From contig PMJE01000599.1 of the NCBI GenBank assembly GCA_003157315.1, forward strand, positions 14,215 through 19,624: a stretch of DNA of 5,410 nt. The letters run 5' to 3'. The notes under the pieces were generated by a model. That model was not told where the DNA came from. It did not search any database and saw nothing but the letters and a program-made list of their open reading frames with translations. Numbering within the stretch: the stretch's first letter is position 1; each line of letters opens with the position of its first letter. A program made the translations under genes and the position numbers. The DNA is from Myxococcales bacterium. Its GTDB lineage: Bacteria; Myxococcota; Polyangia; Fen-1088. Shown here in pieces: positions 1 through 5,410 of this stretch.

Positions 1-1109
<1,109 letters not shown>

Positions 1110-1125
1110 CGGCGGCGCTCGCGGG

Positions 1126-2595
1126 CTACTGTTCAACTCTATAGTTGGGAGCTTCTTTGGTAATGATCACGTCGTGGACGTGCGATTCGCGCAGGCCCAT
1201 CTGTGTGATCCTGATGAAGCGTGCCTTGTTGTGCAGCTCGGCTATGTTCCGGCAGCCGCAGTAGCCCATGCCTGAACGCAGACCGCCGATGAGCTGGTAC
1301 ATCGATTGCGAAAGACTTCCACGGTAGGGCACGCGTCCCTCGATACCCTCTGGCACCAGCTTGGCGTCGGCAGTGACGTCGGACTGGAAATAGCGGTCCC
1401 GGCTGCCCGCGCGCATGGCGCCCACTGACCCCATGCCCCGGTACACCTTGTAGCTGCGACCCTGGTACAGGATGATCTCGCCCGGCGCCTCGTCCGAGCC
1501 CGCGAACAGGCTGCCAATCATCACCGTGTGCGCGCCTGCCGCAATCGCCTTGGTGATGTCGCCCGAGTATTTCACGCCGCCGTCCGAAACAATGCGCACG
1601 TCGAGCTTGGCCAGGGCGTGTGCGGCGTCGGTCACCGCGGTCATTTGCGGAACACCGATGCCCGCAATCACGCGGGTGGTGCAGATGGAGCCCGCGCCGA
1701 TGCCCACCTTGACCGCGTTAGCGCCCGCCTTGGCCAAGGCCAGGGCGCCTTCGGCCGTGGCAACGTTGCCCGCGATGATCTGCGCCTTGGGAAAAGTCTT
1801 GCGGATGTCCGCCACCGCTTCCAGCACCAGCTTCGAATGGCCGTGGGCCGTGTCGATGCAGATCACGTCAGCCCCCGCCTGCAGCAGCGCGGCCGTCCGC
1901 GCGGCCCGGTCAGGCCCGGTGCCCACCGCAGCGCCCACGCGCAAGCGGCCCAGGTCATCCTTGACTGCGTCCGGGTGCTGCTGAGCTTTCTCGATGTCCT
2001 TGATGGTGATGAGACCGCGCAGCCGGCCGGCGTCGTCCACCACCAGGAGTTTCTCGATGCGATTCTTGTGCAGCAGCTCCTTGGAATGCTCCAGGCTCAG
2101 CCCCTCGTGCGCGGTGATGAGCTTGGTAGTCATGAGATTCCGCACCGGCTGATCCAGGTGCCGCTCAAAGCGCACATCGCGATTGGTCAGGATGCCCACC
2201 AGACGACCATCCTCGGCCACCACTGGCAGGCCTGAAATCTCGTAGCGCTTCATCAGCTCGAGCGCGGCAAAGAGCTTTTGGTCAGGGCCGATGGTGACTG
2301 GATCCAGCACCACCCCGGTCTCCGCCTTCTTCACCTTGCTGACTTCCAACGCCTGTTCGTCGATGCCCAGATTCTTGTGAACGATGCCGAGGCCTCCGTC
2401 GCGCGCCATGCTGATCGCGGTGCGCGCCTCGGTCACCGTGTCCATGGCCGCCGAGATGATCGGGTTGGCCAAGAGGATGCTGGGGGTCAGCTCGGTGCGG
2501 ACATCCACGTCCTTCGGCAAGACGTCGCTTTCAGCGGGAACCAGCAGCACGTCATCGAAGGTGAGGGTTTCGCGCAGGGGACCGTCGGGCAGCAT
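1126..2595 (-). CDS. guaB: Inosine-5'-monophosphate dehydrogenase
   Basis: This enzyme oxidises IMP to XMP with NAD+, the rate-limiting and committed step towards GMP, in the cytoplasm. The 489 residues are full length for bacterial IMPDH. The (beta/alpha)8 barrel opens with [10 protein letters not shown] (11-20). It is interrupted by two CBS domains at about 97-143 and 152-203, the usual purine-nucleotide-sensing Bateman module. The barrel then resumes with DTAHGHS (248-254, NAD side), the catalytic loop [11 protein letters not shown] with Cys305, the IMP phosphate motif SDGG (337-340), and the mobile flap with Arg401-Tyr402. These numbers match the E. coli enzyme closely, so an active enzyme is expected. 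The start is well fixed: an in-frame TAG lies four codons upstream of this ATG, and the sequence begins like other IMPDHs. No clear Shine-Dalgarno sequence precedes it. guaA follows after 16 bases, giving the classic guaBA operon. No purine riboswitch was recognised upstream. Confidence 0.98.
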   Translation of the reverse strand: MLPDGPLRETLTFDDVLLVPAESDVLPKDVDVRTELTPSILLANPIISAAMDTVTEARTAISMARDGGLGIVHKNLGIDEQALEVSKVKKAETGVVLDPVTIGPDQKLFAALELMKRYEISGLPVVAEDGRLVGILTNRDVRFERHLDQPVRNLMTTKLITAHEGLSLEHSKELLHKNRIEKLLVVDDAGRLRGLITIKDIEKAQQHPDAVKDDLGRLRVGAAVGTGPDRAARTAALLQAGADVICIDTAHGHSKLVLEAVADIRKTFPKAQIIAGNVATAEGALALAKAGANAVKVGIGAGSICTTRVIAGIGVPQMTAVTDAAHALAKLDVRIVSDGGVKYSGDITKAIAAGAHTVMIGSLFAGSDEAPGEIILYQGRSYKVYRGMGSVGAMRAGSRDRYFQSDVTADAKLVPEGIEGRVPYRGSLSQSMYQLIGGLRSGMGYCGCRNIAELHNKARFIRITQMGLRESHVHDVIITKEAPNYRVEQ

Positions 2596-2641
2596 CTCGG
2601 GAGACTAGCCGAGCGCATGGCGATCATTCAAGTCCGGTTTG

Positions 2642-2652
2642 CAGCACTGCTG
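2642..2652. repeat. 11-bp palindrome upstream of guaB
   Basis: CAGCA-C-TGCTG is a perfect dyad around one central base, lying 46 to 56 bases before the guaB ATG. Just outside it, on the guaB strand, lie a TTGC and a GCAA, which extends the symmetry imperfectly. A one-base loop cannot form as RNA, so if it matters it would be a protein-binding DNA site. It does not match the PurR consensus of enterobacteria. Eleven-base palindromes also occur by chance. Confidence 0.3.
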
Positions 2653-2716
2653 ACGCAATTCACAAGATAACTCCGGCGCCCCCACGCTGCCTGGTTGCGG
2701 CATCAGAATCCTGAGC

Positions 2717-2734
2717 CCTTGTCACGGAACAAGG
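2717..2734. promoter_or_regulatory. Inverted repeat CCTTGT-N6-ACAAGG, candidate operator
   Basis: Two perfect 6-bp arms (2717-2722 and 2729-2734) flank a 6-bp spacer. The left arm overlaps the proposed -35 element of the downstream plus-strand gene, and the right arm lies inside the promoter spacer. This is the placement expected of a repressor or other dimeric regulator site. It could also fold as a short hairpin in a long guaB leader read on the other strand. No known regulator consensus was recognised. Confidence 0.4.
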
Positions 2735-2747
2735 CACTGCCTACCAT
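2719..2747 (+). promoter_or_regulatory. Candidate sigma-70-type promoter of the surface-protein gene
   Basis: TTGTCA at 2719-2724 matches the TTGACA -35 consensus in five of six positions. TACCAT at 2742-2747 matches the TATAAT -10 consensus in four of six. The spacing is the optimal 17 bases. Transcription would begin near 2754, leaving a leader of about 40 bases before the ATG. Support is positional and sequence-based only, and in GC-rich myxobacteria many promoters deviate from this consensus. Confidence 0.4.
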
Positions 2748-2782
2748 GGCCGTCAAGAATGTCCTGGTGCTCTCCGCGCTTC

Positions 2783-2790
2783 AAGGAGGA
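2783..2790 (+). promoter_or_regulatory. Strong ribosome binding site, AAGGAGGA
   Basis: AAGGAGGA is a near-complete anti-16S match ending 5 bases before the ATG at 2796. It fixes the start of the surface-protein gene. It contrasts with guaB and guaA, which have almost no recognisable SD, and suggests efficient translation when the mRNA is present. Confidence 0.85.
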
Positions 2791-2795
2791 ACGTC

Positions 2796-2888
2796 ATGAT
2801 CCAATTCGTCGTGAAACTACGGATCGCTTGTTCTTGGTTGGCCTTCCTGTTGGCGATCGGGACGCCGTGCTTGGCGTCTGCCCAGGCC
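2796..2888 (+). other. Signal peptide coding segment (Sec)
   Basis: The segment encodes a short basic N-region (Lys7, Arg9), a hydrophobic stretch from Ile10 to Ile21, and a polar end with Ala27-Ser28-Ala29 followed by Gln-Ala-Ala-Asp. Cleavage is likely after Ala29 or Ala31. Cys25 lies in GTPC, which does not fit a lipobox, so an N-terminal lipoprotein is unlikely. Confidence 0.85.
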
Positions 2889-4721
2889 GCAGACGCAGTC
2901 TTGATAAAGAGCTTCGATATCAGCGCCGCAGGTCCAGGCCCCAGGATGCGGGCGGGCGATCTGAACGGGGACGGCAGGCTTGACTTCCTACTGTGTGACG
3001 CCACCGACGATACTCCCAGCTACGTTGCTATGCTTACGGCCTACGACGGCTATACCGGCAAGATGCTCTGGCAGGTAGGCAGCGGTGGCTCCTCGGGTAC
3101 CGACCGCGATGAACCCTGTCAGATCGTCGATATCGACAACGACGGCTACAACGAAGTACTGGCGGCCATGAATGGACAGATGAATATCTACAATGGAGCC
3201 GATGGCACGTTGAAGTCGTCATTTGCTCTTCCTGCGGCCGGTGCCCACGATTGCATCATGATTGCCAATATCTCGGGGAACCCCATTCCGATGGATATCG
3301 TGGTCAAAGACCGATACACCCAGGAGTGGGCGATGACCAACACCGGAAAGTTGCTTTGGACCTACTCAGGCATCACCGGCCACTACAACGTTCCCTTTGA
3401 CTTCAACGGTGACGGCAAGGACGAGATGTTCACCGGCTACGTTGTGTTGGATCAAACAGGAAAGGCGAAGTACCCAGACCCAATCGCCAAGGATCACCCG
3501 GATAACATCTGGGTCGGCGACGTCGACGGCGACCCAAGCAATGGCGTCGAGGTCGTCTACGGTCTTGCCCAGCAGCCGTCGATTCAATGCATAAGCCCAA
3601 GCAGCAATGGCAAAGTTCTCTGGACCAATTCCGACATGACCGAAGCGCAGCAGATACTCCTCGCTGACTACCTCCCAGATCAGAAAGGGCTGGAAGTCTA
3701 TGGGCTGGACCGTACCATCCGAAATGTCCAGGATTCTCTGTTCCTTCTTGATTCCACCGGCAAGACGCTCTGGAAGGAGACCGGTACCAATGGAGGCGGC
3801 GGAACCGCCATCAAGCCCATCCCCAACTGGGATGGCACCAACCAGCCGATGGTACTGGCCTTCAAACGAGGCAGCGCGCAGGTATGGAATGGCCAGCACG
3901 TGATGGTGCACAAAATGCCGATGGATGGCAACGCGATGGTTGGCGATTTTGGCGGCGACGGCAAGACGGAAGTCCTCATGTACAGCAGGACCACTGCCAA
4001 CATTTACGCCTTTGCCCAGTTTGACTACAACACGCCGGCACCGAACCCAGGCCATCCCATGAAACAGACCAGGCAAAACTACAACTGGTCGAGGTATGGC
4101 TCGAGCGATGTCTGGGCCTTCACGACCCTTCAGGGCGCCGGCGGGAGTACTGGAGCGGGCGGAGCTGCTGGAGCGGGCGGAGCCACTGGCGCTGGCGGGG
4201 CCCCTGGAGTAGGCGGGGCCACTGGCGCTGGCGGGGCCAGCGGAACTGGTGGAACTCCTGGCACTGGCGGGACTCCCAGCACTGGCGGAATAGCCCGCAC
4301 GGGTGGGGTTCCTAGCACTGGTGGAACCCCGAGGAGTGGCGGAACCACGAATGCCGGTGGCATCACGAGCGCTGGCGGCTCAATGACCGCCGGCGGGGCA
4401 ATCGTCGCAACCGGCGGTGCCGCGACTGCCGGCGGCTCGGTTGCCACCGGTGGGACAATCGTTGCGACCGGCGGTGCGCCGAGCACCGGCGGCAGTCCCC
4501 CGCAGACCGGCGGTGCGCCGAGTACCGGCGGCAGTCCCCCGCAGACCGGCGGTGCGCCTGCCTCCGGCGGTACGAGCCCACCGTCGAGCGCAAGCGGTGC
4601 CCAAGCAGCCGCTAGCGGATGTAGCTGCCATCTTGGCGCCGCACCCCGGGCTGAAGGGTTCTGGGCGATCGCAGCGCTGCTGGCGCTGGTCGTCGTCGGT
4701 CGGCGCCGCTGGCGGTCCTGA
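2796..4721 (+). CDS. Secreted FG-GAP/VCBS beta-propeller protein with GG-repeat stalk and MYXO-CTERM tail
   Basis: This 641-residue protein is predicted to be exported and held at the cell surface; its biochemical role is not recognised. Residues 1-29 form a signal peptide (basic MIQFVVKLR, hydrophobic core, LASA before a likely cut after Ala29 or Ala31). Residues about 45-440 carry Ca2+-binding loops of the FG-GAP/VCBS type: DLNGDGRLD at 55, DIDNDGYNE at 112, DFNGDGKDE at 202, DVDGDP at 242 and DFGGDGKTE at 384. Degenerate copies lie near 158, 291 and 344, which suggests an eight-bladed propeller. Four cysteines (67, 108, 153, 265) could pair as disulfides. The propeller part ends with NYNWSRYGSSDVW, followed by 24 GG-initiated short repeats (449-596) and a tail with GCSC (608-611), a hydrophobic helix (622-634) and RRRWR. 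The start is set by AAGGAGGA 5 bases upstream. The gene appears richer in A/T-ending codons than guaBA (TTG, GAT, GTT, AAT), which may reflect weaker codon selection or acquisition. Carbohydrate binding or degradation, or adhesion, are possible roles. Confidence 0.9.
   Translation: MIQFVVKLRIACSWLAFLLAIGTPCLASAQAADAVLIKSFDISAAGPGPRMRAGDLNGDGRLDFLLCDATDDTPSYVAMLTAYDGYTGKMLWQVGSGGSSGTDRDEPCQIVDIDNDGYNEVLAAMNGQMNIYNGADGTLKSSFALPAAGAHDCIMIANISGNPIPMDIVVKDRYTQEWAMTNTGKLLWTYSGITGHYNVPFDFNGDGKDEMFTGYVVLDQTGKAKYPDPIAKDHPDNIWVGDVDGDPSNGVEVVYGLAQQPSIQCISPSSNGKVLWTNSDMTEAQQILLADYLPDQKGLEVYGLDRTIRNVQDSLFLLDSTGKTLWKETGTNGGGGTAIKPIPNWDGTNQPMVLAFKRGSAQVWNGQHVMVHKMPMDGNAMVGDFGGDGKTEVLMYSRTTANIYAFAQFDYNTPAPNPGHPMKQTRQNYNWSRYGSSDVWAFTTLQGAGGSTGAGGAAGAGGATGAGGAPGVGGATGAGGASGTGGTPGTGGTPSTGGIARTGGVPSTGGTPRSGGTTNAGGITSAGGSMTAGGAIVATGGAATAGGSVATGGTIVATGGAPSTGGSPPQTGGAPSTGGSPPQTGGAPASGGTSPPSSASGAQAAASGCSCHLGAAPRAEGFWAIAALLALVVVGRRRWRS
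4140..4583 (+). repeat. 24-unit GG-hexapeptide/heptapeptide repeat region (stalk)
   Basis: In the frame of the surface-protein gene the region reads as 24 consecutive units each beginning GG, residues 449-596. Twenty are hexapeptides (for example GGATGA, GGTPST, GGAPST). Four are heptapeptides: GGAIVAT, GGTIVAT and GGSPPQT twice. Early units are Ala/Gly-rich, middle units Thr/Pro-rich, and the last units Pro-rich. Such a composition should be disordered or extended, acting as a spacer between the propeller and the membrane tail. At DNA level the units are GC-rich and partly near-identical, including a 21-bp sequence at 4182-4202 repeated at 4218-4238, so slippage or recombination can change the copy number. 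Confidence 0.92.
4467..4544 (+). repeat. Tandem duplication of a 39-bp unit inside the stalk
   Basis: Bases 4467-4505 and 4506-4544 are two head-to-tail copies differing at one position (C at 4484, T at 4523). The difference is a silent Ser codon change, AGC to AGT. Each copy encodes one hexapeptide plus one heptapeptide (GGAPST then GGSPPQT, in a shifted register). A partial third copy starts at 4545 and diverges after about 13 bases. The unit length is a multiple of three, so gain or loss of copies keeps the frame. Near-identity points to a recent event. Confidence 0.93.
4617..4718 (+). other. MYXO-CTERM-type C-terminal sorting signal
   Basis: The last 34 residues hold the tripartite pattern of this myxobacterial sorting tail: a Cys-containing motif (GCSC, Cys609 and Cys611), a hydrophobic helix (FWAIAALLALVVV, 622-634) and a terminal Arg cluster (RRRWR, 636-640). 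In this family the tail is thought to be processed by a CPBP-type intramembrane protease (myxosortase), leaving the protein on the cell surface; TraA of Myxococcus xanthus is a known bearer. The processing enzyme is not in this window. The stretch of about 10 residues between the cysteines and the helix contains charged residues (Arg618, Glu620). Confidence 0.85.
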
Positions 4722-4737
4722 CCGCGCCCATAATCAT

Positions 4738-4772
4738 CCGGCACGCCGGCAGCGCAGAATGCGGCTACTGCC
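4738..4772. terminator. Possible hairpin in the convergent gap
   Basis: The 92-base gap between two convergent stops (4722-4813) contains GGCAG (4748-4752) pairing with CTGCC (4768-4772). Inside it is the small hairpin CGCA-GAA-TGCG (4753-4763), with a four-base bulge GCTA. Just before it, CCGGC-AC-GCCGG (4738-4749) is a second short dyad sharing bases with the first. No T-run follows on either strand, so this is not a standard intrinsic terminator. It is only a weak candidate for a shared end. Confidence 0.25.
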
Positions 4773-4813
4773 TCGTGCTGGGGAGGACACTGTTCAACGC
4801 CAGAGGAGTTGCG

Positions 4814-5410
4814 CTACTTCCTGCTCGGCTTGGCCGGCGTGCAGCTCTTCAGGATCTCCTGCGCCTTGGCCTTGGCCTCGGGCTTCACCCCGGCCAGGGC
4901 GGCGAACTTGTCCAATTCGCTGCTGGCCGCAGCGCAGTCACCGTGAGCAACCAGTACCTTGCCCAGTTCGTAGCGGGCCAGCGGGCTGCTGCCGTCGATG
5001 GCAACTGCCGCCCGGCATTCTTCCTGCGTCAGCTTTGCCCTGATGTCTTTGTCAGCCAGTGCGCGGCAGTAGTCAGCGGCGATGGTGGCGTTCTTCGGAT
5101 CCAGCTTGCGCGCCCGCGCCAGAGCGTCAGCAGCGGCGGCCGGCTGCTTGCGCCGCATTTCCACCCGTCCCAGCCCGGTCCACGCCGCAGCCAGCTTCGG
5201 GTCCATCCTTGTGGCCTTCTCCAGCGCCTCCCGCGCATCGTCGTAGGACCTCTTGTCGGAAAGTAAGAGCCCCAGGTTGGTCCACACCGTCGCGTCCTGC
5301 GACGCCAGTCGTGCTGCCAGGCGAAGTTCCAAGACGGCACCGTCGAGATCAGCGGTCTTGCGCAGCGCCGCGCCCAGGTTGACGTGAAAGCTGGCGTCGT
5401 CGGGCCGCAG
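4814..5410 (-). CDS. TPR-repeat protein, 5' end outside window
   Basis: The reading frame is open from the window edge at 5410 to the TAG at 4816-4814, giving the C-terminal 198 residues of a protein whose start is not visible. An internal TTG at 5332 could be mistaken for a start, but the TPR pattern continues upstream of it (NLGAALRKTADLDGAV), so the gene is longer. About five tetratricopeptide repeats of 34-35 residues are visible, at roughly 5-38, 39-72, 73-106, 107-141 and 142-176. They carry the typical W/LG/Y/A/A/DP positions, for example VWTNLGLLL, then A-EALEKA, then MDPK. The fourth is degenerate, lacking a clean first helix. The tail is short and basic (KSCTPAKPSRK). TPR solenoids mediate protein-protein contacts; the partner and compartment cannot be told. 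Cysteines in the last repeats (ADYCRAL, EECRAA, GDCAAA) and the tail would allow disulfides if the protein is exported, but the N-terminus is needed to judge. It is convergent with the surface-protein gene. Confidence 0.9.
   Translation of the reverse strand: MRPDDASFHVNLGAALRKTADLDGAVLELRLAARLASQDATVWTNLGLLLSDKRSYDDAREALEKATRMDPKLAAAWTGLGRVEMRRKQPAAAADALARARKLDPKNATIAADYCRALADKDIRAKLTQEECRAAVAIDGSSPLARYELGKVLVAHGDCAAASSELDKFAALAGVKPEAKAKAQEILKSCTPAKPSRK

Larger units (their letters stand above)
2596..2795. other. Divergent intergenic region between guaB and the surface-protein gene
   Basis: These 200 bases lie between two divergently oriented start codons, so they must hold both upstream regions. 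On the plus strand there is a fair promoter candidate and a strong Shine-Dalgarno site for the 641-residue protein. On the guaB side no convincing -35/-10 pair was found. Two dyad-symmetric elements are visible, at 2717-2734 and 2642-2652. The only small reading frame, a 17-codon plus-strand ATG frame at 2617-2670, lacks a ribosome binding site and is not believed. Confidence 0.7.

Noticed and set aside
1528..2235. Plus-strand frame of 235 codons opposite guaB
   Set aside because: It lies entirely within a full-length IMP dehydrogenase with all catalytic motifs; long antisense frames are expected with GC-biased third positions.
2617..2670. Small 17-codon ATG frame in the divergent region
   Set aside because: No SD before it, no conserved pattern, and it lies where guaB control sequences should be.
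2596..2795. Guanine/purine riboswitch upstream of guaB
   Set aside because: No purine-aptamer core (three-way junction with conserved loop sequences) could be recognised in the guaB-strand sequence.
3366..4076. Minus-strand frame of 236 codons opposite the propeller region
   Set aside because: The plus strand encodes signal peptide, Ca2+ loops and sorting tail in one continuous frame with a strong SD. The antisense frame has no SD or recognisable motif.
4140..4583. Repeat array considered as CRISPR or non-coding satellite
   Set aside because: Repeats are contiguous 18-21 bp units without unique spacers, all in frame within a gene, and vary by codon. This is a protein repeat.
4130..4744. Minus-strand Pro-rich frame (APP/VPP repeats)
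   Set aside because: GGN codons read backwards give NCC, so a Gly-Gly repeat automatically mirrors into a Pro-rich one. It has no signal peptide or conserved domain.
4814..5332. TTG at 5332 as the true start of the TPR gene
   Set aside because: The same frame stays open to the window edge and encodes another TPR-like helix pair upstream, so the start lies outside the window.

Overview
The window reads as chromosomal DNA of a GC-rich member of the Myxococcota (myxobacteria or close relatives, class not resolvable from this window). The clearest clue is the middle gene. It encodes an exported protein ending in a MYXO-CTERM-type tail (Cys-containing motif, hydrophobic helix, Arg cluster), preceded by a long GG-rich linker of a kind common in large myxobacterial genomes. 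The two housekeeping genes have high-GC codon use, which leaves long open antisense frames that are not genes.

Layout. On the minus strand, 1-2595 holds the guanine-nucleotide branch of purine synthesis. guaB (IMP dehydrogenase, complete, 489 aa) is followed 16 bases later by guaA (GMP synthase, first 369 codons; the C-terminus lies beyond base 1). Together they convert IMP to XMP and then to GMP and are almost certainly co-transcribed. A divergent intergenic region of about 200 bases (2596-2795) separates guaB from a plus-strand gene. It contains a plausible sigma-70-like promoter for the plus-strand gene, an 18-bp inverted repeat overlapping the -35 element of that promoter, and an 11-bp palindrome close to guaB.

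The plus-strand gene (2796-4721, 641 aa) has a signal peptide, then a beta-propeller-like region with FG-GAP/VCBS Ca2+-binding loops, then 24 GG-initiated hexa/heptapeptides, then the MYXO-CTERM tail. It is probably a cell-surface protein with its propeller displayed on a flexible stalk. Its function is not identifiable. A resemblance to the eight-bladed propellers of family 11 rhamnogalacturonan lyases is a speculative lead.

A short convergent gap (4722-4813) with a bulged hairpin follows. The last gene (4814-5410, minus strand, 5' end outside the window) encodes the C-terminal 198 residues of a TPR-repeat protein.

There are no RNA genes, mobile elements or CRISPR arrays. The guaBA genes and the TPR gene are ordinary. 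The surface propeller gene, with its expandable stalk, is the only part with real novelty potential, and nothing here proves a new multi-gene system.
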